Shown one piece after another: positions 12,601 through 27,600 of a DNA stretch of 64,000 bases; the first letter of the stretch is position 1; each line of letters opens with the position of its first letter. Origin of the DNA: Aptenodytes patagonicus (taxonomy: Eukaryota > Chordata > Aves > Sphenisciformes > Spheniscidae). The position numbers and the translations under genes are program-made. The stretch covers positions 75,406,155 through 75,470,154 of the forward strand of contig NC_134982.1 of assembly GCF_965638725.1 (NCBI RefSeq), read 5' to 3'. The notes under the pieces were generated by a model. That model had not been told where the DNA came from and made no database searches. It saw only the letters and a list, made by a program, of their open reading frames with translations.

Positions 12601-15600
12601 AGTTGGGCGGGAGTGTTGATCTGCTCGAGGGTAGGAAGGCTCTGCAGAGGGACCTGGACAGGCTGGGTCGATGGGCCAAGGCCAACTGTATGAGGTTCAA
12701 CAAGGCCAAGTGCCGGGTCCTGCACTTCAGCCACAACAACCCCATGCAGCGCTACAGGCTTGGGGAAGAGTGGCTGGAAAGCTGCCCAGCAGAGAAGGAC
12801 CTGGGGGTGTTGGTCGACAGCCGGCTGAACATGAGCCGGCAGTGTTGCCCAGGTGGCCAAGAAGGCCAATGGCATCCTGGCCTGTATCAGAAATAGTGTG
12901 GCCAGCAGGAGTAGGGAAGTGATCGTGCCCCTGTACTCGGCCCTGGTGAGGCCGAACCTCAAATACTGTGTTCAGTTTTGGGCCCCTCACTACAAGAAGG
13001 ACGTTGAGGTGCTGGAGCGTGTCCAGAGAAGGGCAACGAGGCTGGTGAGGGGTCTGGAGAACAAGTCTTATGAGGAGCGGCTGAGGGAACTGGGGTTGTT
13101 TAGCCTGCAGAAAAGGAGGCTGAGGGGAGACCTCATCGCTCTCTACAACTCCCTGAAAGGAGGTTGTAGCGAGGTGGGTGTCGGTCTCTTCTCCCAAGTA
13201 ACAAGCGATAGGACGAGAGGAAATGGCCTCAAGTTGTGCCAGGGGAGGTTTAGATTGGACATAAGGAAAAATTTCTTTACTGAAAGAGTGGTTAAACATT
13301 GGAACAGGCTGCCCAGGGCAGTGGTTGAGTCCCCATCCCTGGAGGTATTTAAAAGACAAGTAGATGAGGCACTTAGGGACATGGTTTAGTGGGCATGGTG
13401 GTGTTGGGTCGACGGTTGGACTCGATGACCTTAAAGGTCTTTTCCAACCTCAATGATTCTATGATTCTATGATCACAGAAACTTCATGCAAAGATCAGGA
13501 CATCCGTTCTTTTCAGCTCTAAATTAACTGAGTGTTAACAATACAAGAAAACCTGTATTTTAGTGGAATTGGGCCCAATTAAAGTATATTAGGCAACTTA
13601 CTGTCCATGCTTTCTTCCCTCTTCTTCAGCTCCTTGTATTTCCAATTTTCCTCTCCTGCAAGAGATGTAACACTGATTTAACTTTATATTGTCTCAGTCC
13701 TGGATTCCTTTAGGCAGGCAAAATGCCAGTTTTAAAAATAAAAATTCTACATGCCTAGAAATTACAGGCCTTATCCCATGTCATTTAATGTAGTCACTTC
13801 AACTATGTCATACAAAATTTTATATTAAAAAAAAAATATAATTAGCTTAATAAATCAGCCTCAATGCAATTTTTAGACCCTTTTAGAGGTTAGAATTTTT
13901 GATAAATAAGAGTGCAATAAATACTTGGTTTGAACAAAGGATGTTCATGGGATTTTTCTGGTCAGGTGAATTTCAATAATAGAGAACAAATGCTTTTGTA
14001 TATTTGGGCACCATGGTTAGTTAAAACTTTCTGCAGCTCTGTTTAATATATGGGCCATTTCAATGGCATTTTCACGTATCAGAATGGACTTTCATAAGGA
14101 TATGCAGCTTGTAAGCAACAGCATGACAATCTCAGGGAAATAAACAGGAAAACTGTACAAGCAATGGTATAGGAAAATAAAATGCACAGAAAGCTTTCTA
14201 CAATTGAGTTTAAAAGAACATTTCCATACACAGTCTTTATAGTGGTATTAGAAGTAACGAATAACATACAGTACATAATTCACTCCATCTTTAAATCCAA
14301 CTACTGACTATAAATAGCTCTTAATTAAAATGTACTAGTAAAGTGGGAGACCTGATATATTTGTCACAAGTTTCAAGAAGATGAGACAATTCAGCTCCTA
14401 AGAATAATTTTAAGTTCCAAACATCTAAATTTTAAATTGTTTGAGTCTTGGTCATTGATTAATTTTCAGCATGATCTTGTAACTTTAAAGAATACAAAGA
14501 AAAAGAATGAAGTAGATACAGATATAACAGAGCAAGCAAATTTCTCCAGGTCTCTTTACTTGTATACCCCCATGCTTTCCTTTTTATCTAGTATATACAA
14601 ACAATAAGAACACCCATGGGCCCCTAAGGGACTGTGATTCTGCTTCAGCTTCCTTGTAGCTGTGGCTTTGTTCCTTGCTGGACTCTCTCTTTCATTTTGC
14701 AAGGCAAGTCTCCAATACTTAATAACTCAGTCTGTTCTACTCTTAAATAGTCTAGTTACGGTGAGCCATGAAACAGAAAGCTACGTGATCTGCCAAGTGT
14801 TTAAAGAAAAAAAATATTTGAAATAAAGACCACAACATTTAAAATGTCTTTACAGAGAAGTTTTCTTTAAAATATGGCATTATTACATCAATATCTTAGC
14901 CTCTCATGCAATTTATGAAGTGTTAAGTCTATTCCATTATGAGTTACTGTGGATTTTGACTAATCAGTTAAAGGTAACTGTTAATATATGGAACGTATAA
15001 TAAGTGGGTGAATTTTTTACTTATTTAGATTTTCTTAAGTGAAAACTAAACCCAGTTATTTCTATTTATGGTCTGTTTATTTTGTTTTTCCTGCTCAAAA
15101 ATGTTCCTAGCACTGAAATATTTATCCTGAAACATTAAAAAAATCCTTAGTTGTATTTTTTTTTTTTTTTTACTGGTTATTTTACCTCTAATTTAACTCA
15201 AAAACTTTAGGAGCTGAAGTTTTGGGAATGCTTTGTAATAAGCAGTTTAAATACTGAGCCAGAAGTAGACTGACCGGGGAGGGAGTGAGTACCGGAATCT
15301 CAAGGAAACACCAAGATGCTGATTTAGAGCAGAACTATGAATGGCCCTCTGGGATTCTCTCTCCATTCACTAGAGACGAGGGCACTGGGAGTTTAGATTG
15401 CTGTGTCTTAAAGCTACTCCTTATGAGTATCTTCTTTATTCCCTCTATGTTATACCAACAGGTATAATTCCCTTTATATTATACCACAAGGTAACTTTAT
15501 GCTGATATCCTGACAGTTCCTGATATGTTGACAGAGAGCATGTGCCTTCTCCTACAAATGCTTTAAACCCTCTTCTTCAACAGAGGTCTTTTTCTGAAAC

Positions 15601-18600
15601 AGTGAAAGACATACAGTCCAGCAATGAATGACTGCGTGTGTAAACCTAACTATAAAATGTGAAAAGCAACTCACTTCTTACCTTCTGCATTTCTCCACAG
15701 ATACAAAAAAAGAGTTGTAAGCCAAACAAAAAGGAAAAATTAAAGCAGAATAGTGAAGTTGGCAATGATATTATCTGGAAACAAGAAAGCTAATAAAACA
15801 GTTTTAATCAATTATTTGCACAAAAATATCTGGAGAAATATGAAATATTTTGTAATGCAAAAAATGAGAAACAGATGTATCAAACATTTGTTTAGGGTCA
15901 ATTTTAGAAATATTTGTTCACCTTGAAGGAATTTACAGCTAAAGTTTACACTGATTGCCTGAGAAAAGGTATAAAGTAAAAAGGACATCAACACATTAAT
16001 TCATCAGTCCTATAGAATTTAAATAACCTGTTACAAGGTTTTCCAGAATGTATGCACATATTTATGTAACGCCTATCTAAACAAGATTCCTTATAACTAG
16101 AAGAAGGTTTTCCGTGGGATGAATTTCCATTTTAAGGAGAATCTTCCACAGCTGTTGAGGGCATATGCTCAAACTAAGTTACCTCCTCCAGAACCATAAC
16201 TTCCAGTGCTAGGACAAACCACAACCTAACTTAGCCTAATGTGCCACAGCAGGTGTTTGCTGGAGGTAAGTTTCTAAGCTAATGCCATTTCTAGGCAGCT
16301 CCCAAACTCTTCTTGCAACGATCAACCCAAGAAGTTTCAAAGACACATAAAAACAGTACTGAATTCTGTCTGCTTTACACATTATTATTAAACATTCTCA
16401 ATTCCACATTCACTGACAGTGTATCAGATCATGTAAAAGGAAAAAAAACCAAAAACTTCTCTAAAGCTGAGCTGGTTCTGCAATGCTGCCAGTAAGACAA
16501 ACTTCTATTCCTCAAGTAGTCCTAAAAATAAAATTGGGACACAAACCAGACAGCTGTACTATTATTTTATATGGTAATTTTACTACTCAATATGAACTTG
16601 ATGAATGCACCACTAAGGGTGGGTACTCCCCATTTCTCACATCTGAAAAGAGAAGCCTGCACCCTTAGACAGAAAACCTTCTTCTGATGGTGAATAATGG
16701 ACATTTGCATAAGCCTAAAAGTTTCAAGCAACTAATGTCCATAACAATATGTGTTATAATACGAACAGAGGCAGCTCTGCATAGTCTGCTACAACTCTAG
16801 TGATATTACCTTGATGATTCTCCAGATCCATATCAAGTCGTTGAATAACCTTTTTAAAATGGTTTGTTTTTTCTTTTACTTCTGTCAACCTGCCAAATAG
16901 ATAATTAAATCCAAGGTTAAAAATGTGTTGTAAAATACCTACTTTTTTTAGAAAAAAATTGAGAGAAAAATCAAGAATAAAAATAGCAAACCTAAGTTTA
17001 TCAAAACCAAAAGAATATCAGGATTGCTGTTATTATAAAAGGTGTATGTAAAGCACTTGTCACTTTAGTCCCTGTATCTATTAAATATAAGTACTGCTGC
17101 TCTTTTTTATTAAAAATATTTTTTGTTGAGTCATCAGTAGTTCTTAACTTACTCAACTGGTCCCTCTGCTGGTTGGTGTACAGCTTTGCAGAGGTACAAC
17201 ATAATTGGTAAATGCAACAAGGAACTGTATTCCTTAAAAATTACCTATGTGTTCACTAACATCCATTAAGAAATTGCCAAGTAAAACATGGTATTACATA
17301 ACCAATTGAAGTGAGAAAGGAAATTACCTTAAAAACATTTCTATGTAAATTCTCAAATATAATTCTCTGTTATTGTTTCTTTCCAAAAATTCTGTTAATC
17401 AACTTATTATCTAATCAAAGGTGTCAATGCATTAAAAATTAACCAATAATTAGAGTTGGGAATACTGCTTAAAAGAATTTAAAATTGTTTCTAGGAGATT
17501 TCAGGAATTATCTCAATTTTTCTGTAAAGAAAGGGAAATCAGAAGGCTTAAAATCACAAAAATATTGTACTGTTTTATCTCCCCCCTCAACACATTACTA
17601 TTTATTATAACATTTACCAGAGTTTCTGGCAAATCTTCAGAAAGGTCCAGTACCCAAGAATCAAGAAGCAATGCCCTGTTACTCTTTAGAATTGAACTTT
17701 CTATAAGCAACTTCGTAACTCTTGGGTTTTAAGAACACATAATGAACAAACTCTTCAAAATGTGACTGCAGCGTAATGTAGGCTCAACTTCATACATGTC
17801 CTAGATGAGCAGCTCTTACAGATGAATGTCTTCTTCAGCCTTAAAGAAGTTTATGTCAGTGCTATTACCAATTTATATTCTCAAGGCATGTTCATAAGGA
17901 TAGGAAGGATCTTTTTATGCAGATCTAAATGTCCTATCACCATAAAGTTGTTTAGCTGAAACAGAAGGATATATTGTGTTCTCTGTGGAAGGTTAACACC
18001 ACCAGAGGCTCAAAAATGTGGTGATGTTCTAAAAGTCCATAGAAATATGTGATGGAATTCAACTATCTGTCTTTAGGGTCTAAATGTAATTTGTAGCAAC
18101 AGTATAATGGGATTACTCACTGTCTTTCCATGCTTGCTATTTCTTGACTATCGTCCTTAACCTATAAAAAAGTATAACAACTTTAACATATGAAATAAAA
18201 TCTACAAATGAAAAAGGGAAAATCAAAAAAGATTTCTTAATTCAGTATACAGGGAATAGAAACTCAGCATATGAAATGACAAACTTGCTGTCACATTGTC
18301 CAAAGACAGCTCTTCATTGAAGAGAAGAAGTGATATGTTTTAAGTGTTATGTCTTCCAAATGTTCTCCTGCTTTCTCAATACACATTTAAAAATCAGACA
18401 CACTTATCAGTGTCGTTCGGTCCAATAATCCATATAGTATAAATGGATAGTTACATAACACCGCATAGACCCTTGTAAACTAACTAAGTTATTCCTGAAT
18501 TAGTACGTCTGCTCAGTACCCCACAAGGGTATCGTCTGTATTTATGTTATAGAACTGTTCAACAGGATCAGTTTTCCCATACCAGCATGACTGATGACTT

Positions 18601-21600
18601 GGAACAAGTCAACCAGCTGAAAAGCTGACTGTGCCAATTTTGCTTTGGCTGAACCTGAAACATCCCATCCAGCCAATTCATTAACTGTTCTTAATTTCAG
18701 AATGTATGTGCTTCTTAAAGAGCAAATAAAGGCAAGATTCAAACCCACGTATTTTCAAATATTATCATCCCTTAAAATACTGACTCAGAGAATCTTTTAC
18801 ATGGTAACATTTTATGTTCTTGCCTGCTTTAGTAATCTTTCTCTTTCTTCCTGTGGAGATTCCATGTTCTTATCCTCAGCAATCATTTGATCTCGACGTT
18901 CCTCGAGCTCATGGAGCTTTTCATACAGCTGCACAGCCTCCTGTTTCACCTGAAAGTGTGCTATTTCCTGTTGGGAAAAGCAAACACCTACTAGCTATTT
19001 TCAGATGGCAAGAGAGCATTGCAGAAATTATGATTTAGTTAAGCAACACTTATCTATACATTGAAAGTGAAGCTTATTTGTTACAAACAGTAAAGAGACA
19101 GTATAAACAATAAACTTTGTAATCCATATTCTCAATATTGCATTTTCTGAAATAGAATATCCCAGTTAGCTACTTCTTGCTTTATAAGTTCATCCTCAGG
19201 CCAATTTTCTGGGTAGATTAACTACTTCATCATTTCCAGGGGATCACAAACCATATACAGTATTCAAAAGGACTGGAAAAATGTCTAGTAGTATTTGAAA
19301 AATTATAGTTTCTGAATATATACATTACTGTATGTTTCAGCTCATAGATCCTTTTATTCATGAAAGACCCAATATGAGAAAATTCTCCTCAATCCAGCAA
19401 TATGACAGTGTATTAGAAGTGTGTGTTTATGTATGTATGTGGGATAAAAAATATCTTAGCAGGTACTGCTTCGTACTTCAAATGCCAGTTGCTTTTGAAA
19501 TGAAATGTGGAACAAGAAAATAATTCTCACACATCCTGAAAGTTGAAAACATATTGAAAAATTATGTCTCACAAATCCTTAAGAAGGATGTGAATGATAA
19601 TTTAACTTTTATCTTCAGTGAGTAATTCCAAATCAATCAAACGTCACACAAAACATTTGAAACCACATAAGTAACTAAAGCTAGGAAACCTCACTATTGC
19701 TATCAAAATTTTGTACTTGGCATCTAGCAAAAACAATTTTTACCCACAACTGATTAGAAATTATTGGTGGAAAAGAGAGGCAGCTTTGCCTTCCCATTCT
19801 AGGGGATGTTCCTACAGTATCTGAAAATTTAAGGAGAAAGATTATAGGTATTTTTCTACTGTATTATTTTTTATACTAGAGTTCAGCGAAGATTGGTACA
19901 GAGATCACTTGTTATCATACATACAGCTCTTAGAGCCTCCTCCTTTACATTTAGTGCATCCAATTCCTGTTGTTGAACAACCAGTTCCTAAAGAGGAAAA
20001 AAATGCAAAATTCAGACAAAAATTACTACTTGATGAGATTACTTTTTTGTCCTGCAACTTAATAATATAAAATGCTGTAAAACATCTCATTGTTGCTCTT
20101 AAAAATTTAAAAGACAAGACTCCAGCTTCTCCAAGTGACTCAGATATAATACCCACTTACTTTCAGCATCCAACTTTTCCAATAAACTCTTATCATTGTT
20201 ATTTGCAGTTGAGTTATAACCAAAAAATTGCTTGCCCTTTTTCCACTATTTTTCTTAAAATCAGTACCGCGTGTGGAATTTATCATTTCTACTTCAGAAG
20301 TGTAAAGTCAGATTTTAAAATCTGAACTAGCCACCACAGTTTCTTTGTAGTCCAGAAAGAGACAGGTAGGCCCTGACTAGTGATTCAGCTCATCCTAAGA
20401 CAGCTGGGAAGCACTGGCCTCAAAAGATGCCTACCTCTCTGTACAGACTATACAGAGAAACTTTCTAAGACTGTATGCCTGAAGCTAGATGATCCCAGAG
20501 AACCTAGAAATCTTGTTGCTTTTGTTAACGTTAGGATTAGTGAAGTCACAAAAATTTTACAAAGCCCAGTTCATTTTTCTGATACATTCGGATGTACAGC
20601 AAGAACAACAAAAAAACCCAGTCAGATTCAGTTTTGTACACAGGAAGAAAACTTTCTACTCAAGTGAACTAAAAAAATTGCTGGGGTTGGTTTTCCCTTT
20701 TGCTTGCTTTTTACGCATGATGAAACACCTAAGCACTACAGTGGCTTTTAAAATCTGCATGTCAGTCCCCAAATTTAAAAGGAAAATTATGAACATCATT
20801 TGTTCTTAAAATAAGAAATACAAAAAGACAAAGTACCTGGTTTTAGTCAATTGCTCTATTTATTTTTCAGGCACTTCTACAACTGATTAAGGTACCAGCA
20901 AGCTTTTTTATTGTATTACTCTGTTCTCAAGCTCTTTAATATTTAAATTGTTTCTGGAACCAGTGGAGCCAGATTGAGAAACATTTTAGGTAAGTACAAT
21001 GAAACAAACCAACCTGGGAGAGTTTTTCATTTGCAGCCTTCATCTCCATATATTTAGCTTGATTTTCCTGCGACATGTCTTTTATTATGTCATCTGCTAC
21101 AACCTTTTCACGTTCAATATCTTCTTCAACACCTTGAATTAACTTTTCTGTGCTGTAAAAACAGAACGTTTTCATAACTTTTACTAGTTGATGTTTATTT
21201 TAAGCACCCATTTCAAACTCTGGTATTCCTTCAGCCTCGCTGAAATGATCCTTTAACACAAAAACTCCACAGGCTCTAAAAAAATGGAGTTACCTACTTG
21301 TATCTAATCTTCTTGGAGCTGGATTAGCTATATAAACATTCACACCATGGAATGCAGAAGATGAATAATTCGTTGCCCTTACAGTACCCACATAGTACTT
21401 TCCAACACTCCCACCCTGTCTACCTGCATAGTTTCCAACACTGGCAAAAGTATACTACTCCCTCTCAGTTGCTCTCAAGCAGTGAATTCTTGGAATAAGA
21501 ACAGGCAGTTTGAAATAAAGAAGCTGGTATGTGATTTGTGAATGCACGTAAAGAAAACGTACAGATACCAGGACCTGATGGTACTGGATAGTGATGATAA

Positions 21601-24600
21601 GACGACTTTCCTTTAGCAATGAATTGTTGGATTCCTTAAGAATGGAGGGTGGCTTCAGCGTCTTAGGCAGTGTAGAGCTGCTTAACCATGCAAGAACTAA
21701 GAAATTAGCCATTCCTGACATTCTTGATTCATTACTTTAATCTTGTTAGGAAATCAATAGGCTGCAACCATAAAAACTTCTCTACCACTGCAGCTATAGT
21801 GAGCTACAAGCAAATGTATTAGCAGATTCAAGGAAGGCATAAAGAGTTGTTCTCACTGCTGCATATAATGTCTAGTAATTTCTATGAAATTCCTGAAAGT
21901 TAGAGAGCCAATTTGAGAACATAGCTAAAGGAAATTACCAAAAAATCCTGAGACCCTGAAGAGTATACCTTCCTTCCCTTCACAGTTCATGAAAGATTGT
22001 TTAAACTGTTTGCTTGTTTCCACAGTAACTTCTGCTATTAAGAATGACAAAATCAGCTGGATACCTTCCTTCAGGATTTATTTTTCTTCTATTTTTCACT
22101 AACTCTTCCTGAGTTGCAAGATGCCAAAAATTTTAAATTGTGTAACTGACACTATTAGATCAATGACTGCAGCCAAGAACGCCCTCAGGCTTAATAGATG
22201 ATGCAAAATTGTGGAACTAAACAAAGACAATCTCAGGGTAAGGGAATAATGAAAATTTCATAGAATCAGAGTAGAGCTGATGTTGGAATGGACTTCTGAA
22301 AGTCATCTAGTCCAGCCCCACTACTCAAAGCATGGTCACCTGGAGCAGGTTGTCAGGGTCCTGTTCAGGCAGTTTTTGAGCATCTTGAAGGATGGAGACC
22401 CCACAACCTCTCTGGGCAATGTTTTGAAATTTGGCCACTCTTACAGTAAACAGAGTTTTTTCTTACATTTACATGGAATTTCCTGTTCTCCAATTTGTGG
22501 CCATTGTCTCTTGTCCTGCCCTTGGGCATCACTGAGAAGAGACCAGCTCCATTTTCTTTACTCCTGCCCATCAGGTATTTACTTTGGTAAGATACCCACC
22601 TAAGCCTTCTCTTCTAGAGATTAAACAATTCCAGCTCCCTTGGCCTTTCCTCATAGTTTTCACCACTTCTGAGGAATTCTCAGAAGAGATTCAACAGTGT
22701 AACCAGTCTTCCAACTGGCTTCAAGAAAGATCTATAATCTCCAGGAACCTGAGGACATTAAGTAGAAATTCTGTCAGATTAGCAACCCATGCTGCAAAGA
22801 TGCTTTGGAGCCTGATGATGAGGAAACAAATCGAAGTGATGATCTTCCACTTTCTGTGGCAAATTTGGAGTGCACTGGGACTGCCCAAGAAATACTGGCT
22901 GGTTGTAACATGACATTAAATGGAACACCCTCTTGAGAGTAAAAATGGTTTGTTCAGACCCAGTCCAAAGAATGAGGCCCTCGCTGTAACTATACCAGTT
23001 TATGAATGGATAATTATATTACACTTGGTAGTGGAAAGGAGTAATTTTTTTAAGTGAAGCATGGTCTTAAGCTATGAGAGTAGTTTGATTCAAGACCCTC
23101 TAGAAGGCACAGAACTGGGAGTTGGCAGGGAGCTTTCATGTTACTTCTTTACTGGAGGCTCCTCATCCCTCAATCTGGGCCTATGAAAGCTGTTGCAAGG
23201 TCTCAGCAGTGACAGTTTCTCTCAAATCAAGCCCAACTGAAGACGTGACAGAAAGAAAACAGGGAAATTGCCATGAAGAATTCAAGAAAATGTTAAGGTT
23301 GCTGATTTCCAGAATAAATCTCCACACTGGATGTAATTCAGCTGGAGAGACTGTCAGTACTGATCATAGGGAGCTTGTCTTTAAGTACAAACAGGGTGCC
23401 TTTTCCTGGAGATCACCGGGCATTTAGGGAGGGAGAAAAGAATACCGCTTGCTCCATTTCTCCTGTGTTCCAAAACACCATGTGGAAGCAGCTGCCACCG
23501 TTGAGGGCAGTGGTGTCTCCAAGCTCTACCGTATTTCTCTCATCTATGCCTGAGACTGCAAGTAGGCACGGCAGAGTAAGGAAAGAAAGCCTACTTTTCC
23601 AGCCCCACCGATGTAAAGTGTGTGTAGACACATTACAGAGCAGCCTCTTTACCTGAGGCAAGTCTCTTTTTCTTGTGTGATATGGACTCCTGGCTAAATA
23701 CTTCAAGGTGATCCAGTATGTCCTTGAGACTAGAAATGTCTGACTTAGCTGTGATGCATCTTCTCTGATAGAAACCTTTTTACAGAAAGTTAAAACTCAG
23801 TGATCTTCTAAGAGGCAGTAAAAATACCAGCAATGGCTGTCACAGGAAGAGAATTCATTACCCAAAGTAATTTGAAGACTTCTGATGAAGCTGAATCAGG
23901 GATGAGGCTTGGAAAAGTTGCAGAATGCTCTGCAATATTAAGCAAAAAATCAAAGTGGCAATAACATCAAAGAGGGATAGTGAAGTAAAATGGTTTCTAC
24001 AACCACATATTTGAGAGGAATGGAGAATGAGGGGAGACTGAACCATTTCGTAGTTTGATGCTGTGCATTGGACAGAATGAGGCTTAGAGAATGAGCATCA
24101 AGGCAAGAAAAAAATTATTGGACGCAGTGTTTGTGTACCAATATAATCCCTTTTTCAACCTGCATATAGACATGCTCTCAAATGACAGCAAGTATCATTT
24201 GTTTTTAGAATTTCTTCGTGAAATATAGCCCATGTAACAGATATCCTTAAGTGCTTGTAATTCTTAGAATCATAGAATCATAGAATCATTGAGGTTGGAA
24301 AAGACCTCTAAGATCATCGAGTCCAACCGTCAATCCAACACCACCATGTCCACTAAACCATGTCCCTAAGTGCCTCATCTACTCGTCTTTTTAAATAATG
24401 AGCTTTATATATCACACCCTGCAGCTCCTCTGACGCTTATGTTTCCAAAACACAAGAATTTAACACAGATGTAACGAACTACTAGAGATCTTTACTTTAG
24501 TATGCAAGTATCTTGAAATTTTCTTCATTTGATGACTGATCACATAAAAAAATGCAAGTCTTTTTCTGTCTCCAGCATTTCTTTAATTGATTATAACCCA

Positions 24601-27600
24601 ACTTGCTTGTAAATTCCCAGTGGCATTTTAACTCAGTGCTTCCTATGTGATCTGGAACTTGACACTTGAGCACACTACTATTAGACTTCCCTATTGGCTG
24701 CAGATCCAATTAAATCCAGGTTGATTATAAGAAGTTGCTCAACCTAGTCAATCTTTTGCTAAGGATTTTCTAGGTTTATTATTTTTTTATGCTGCCTGCT
24801 TATTCATCAGGTACAAAGGTTGAACAAAACCAAAGTGCTATTGCATCATATTATTTCTTGTCAGTGAAGTGAAAAATCTACACATGTACATATGCTGCCT
24901 CTAAGAAGCAACAGAAAGGTAAGACACTTGTCACATCTTTTTCAAAATGTAGGCAAAGATGTATTAGTATAACTTTGTTGCTAGACTGGAAACAAATACA
25001 TCTTGAGATACATTAAAAGTTCATGAATGACTACGAACCTTGGACATGCAAAGTTGTTAAGTAAATTATACTTCAGTAGAAAGCCAGGGAACAGTCCGTT
25101 TCTTTTCTGAAAAGCAGACTAGCTGATTACATAAACTCCATTACCTCCCCAAATCTGCCCTTTTCTTTACAAATGCAAGAAAAACAATAGGAATTACATT
25201 ACTATTAAATGATAAAATCTTTAAAAGTTCTCAGAGGAAAACTTTAAGAAAATGCTTCTAATTACATGGAAATGTCAAGGTATTACCAATGTATTGCTAG
25301 GCTCAGTTTCTTTCCAAAGCAATTACTTTAAACAGCAATTCTTAAAGTCTGGTTCCAGTAAAAAGCTAAACTGCAACTAAAATTACAGATGTTTTCCTGT
25401 TCTTCTAATGATTATACAGGTTCACACACACACAATGAAGGAAATCAAATTTGTAAGAAAACCCCTAACTTTTCAGTAGAAACTAAAGTAAAAAATAGGA
25501 ACTATGTTTTTGACTTAGACATACGTAGGGTGAATTTTTAGACAGGAAAAGGATTTTTCAAGTTAATGACATTCCCTTCATTCAGACATGTTAACTTTTT
25601 GCTTGCAGTTTTGAAAAACTTTTAAATTAACTTTCATTTTCAACTTGATTGCTATTGATTAACTTACAGACTAACTTTTAAAGTAATATTTTAATGTATT
25701 TTTCCCACTCTTATTAGACGATTATTTTTCTTGAAATCTGCAAACTACAATAATACTATTAATCTGTGTTTCTAGATTGCCTGGTTAAGGCCCACTCTGT
25801 TTCTGAACATCTTGGAAGCAGTATCTTTAAGGTCCAAGTATGCCACGAGATCCAACTGTTAACATAGTCTATACTGGGAGTTCTCAAACTGCATTATGTT
25901 TTCCACTAGCAATACACAAACTAGCTCCAAAACGTATGCAGGCCACCAGTACCATCACTGACAAGAACAATACCTAATACAGAACATAATACCACAGTGG
26001 CGGCTGCTGCTAGTAACCCTTGTCCCTGCCACGGATAATGTCTAACAAAAAGCTTTATGAACTCTTTTTGTATTTAATATAAATTTCTTATAGCAGCAGA
26101 AATGCATAATGGATCAGAGCAGTATAAGTGGTATTTATCTTCTTCTTTCTAAGAAGTTAGTAAGTTTCCAGACTGACTCACTTAGGTGAATGAGGTCAGT
26201 CCTCAGACACACAAATTGCTTCTACATGAAGTAATCAATTAGACCTGACCAATTTGTTCCGTGACCTCATCTACTCCATACTGATCAGCAAAGGCCTCAT
26301 GGCACTGTTTTTAAGGATTGATGGAGTTTTTTTAAATCTGACTGGCTGCCTATATTTAGCATTGTTTGTGCAATTGAGCTTCCTTATGTAATTTCCCCCA
26401 CTCTTCTCTGTTAAATTCAGTGAATACTCTCTACAGCTCAAGATGCAACAGGCACTTTAAACAAATATCTTACACCTTATCTTTTGGGTCTTTTTTAATC
26501 TGGAAGATAGAAATCTGGGAAGGAGATATTGAGGTTCACTTAGCCCACTATCTTTTCTCTTCAGATGCTTAAGAAAAAATGTAAAAATGAAGGGATAATC
26601 TACCTTTTACATAACATTTTAATTCAAGTCTGGCATAAACAGGGACTGATTTAACATCTGACAGAGATCGTGTAACATTCCTGTTCAAAATGAGTAGATC
26701 TTGCAAGTAGTGCCTGATTCAGAGGGGATGCATAAGTGACACTTTCTCTGAGAGAAGTTAATGTCACAGGGAATACCGTTTATCAGAAAAGTTTTCCTGA
26801 CTTTCAAATAATAAGGTTCAAATGTGTACAAAAACTTCAGCACAAGAGATTGAACCATGTTTACTTAGTTCCAAAGATCAGAGCAACAACTACACGTTCA
26901 TAATACAGAGATCCAGGTTTATGTCATATGATAAATGTTATATTATGGATAATAAAGAGATTAGAAGATCCATCTACTAATTAAAAGTTCACAAAAACTG
27001 CTTAATAACTTACATATGAACATAAGAGAAATCTAACTGGATAAACCAGCAATCCATCTAGTACAGTATTCTGCCTCTGTCAGTGGCAATAAGAGAAATT
27101 ATTTAGGGAGAGCATGCAAGCCTGAATACTTTCTGCAGTTTACTCCTATCATAGTCTTCCAGTACTCATAACTGCTTTCACAGGGATATTAATGAGTACA
27201 TCCCTGCCTACTTGTTTTATCCATTTATGAAACTATTGTCTATTAACTTGTCTAATCAATCCCTTTTCTATTTGCTGATACAGTCTGCTCACTGAATTTT
27301 AGGTTTGGGTCAATTAAGTGAAAGCTGAATGCATTAATTCTTATAACCTATGTTTTCCTCTTAATTTTACATTTTGTATTATCTACATAGAACAAAATTT
27401 ATTAAATTATCATTGAAATAACTATATCTATTAATGTGTTAAACTACTACTACAGAAGACACTGTTATTCTGGTATACAAAAGTGTTGTTTTTTGCTAGG
27501 CTCTAAACATGAAACTCTCTTGGCTTGTGATCTGGGCTGGAACACTGTTTTCGAATCCAGTCACTGCTGACTGCAACATTACTTCTCAAACTGTAAGTTT

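Larger units (their letters stand above)
6681..13601 (-). other. IFT74 intron 14, host of two retroelements
   Basis: A 6.9-kb intron. From 6681 to about 9230 I see nothing beyond unique AT-rich sequence. An old CR1/L3-like element (about 9235-10560, minus) and a younger CR1 (about 11290-13472, plus) make up much of the rest. Confidence 0.7.

Noticed and set aside
12528..13359. Long minus-strand frames (144 and 210 codons).
   Set aside because: They are antisense shadows of the CR1 ORF2 remnant.
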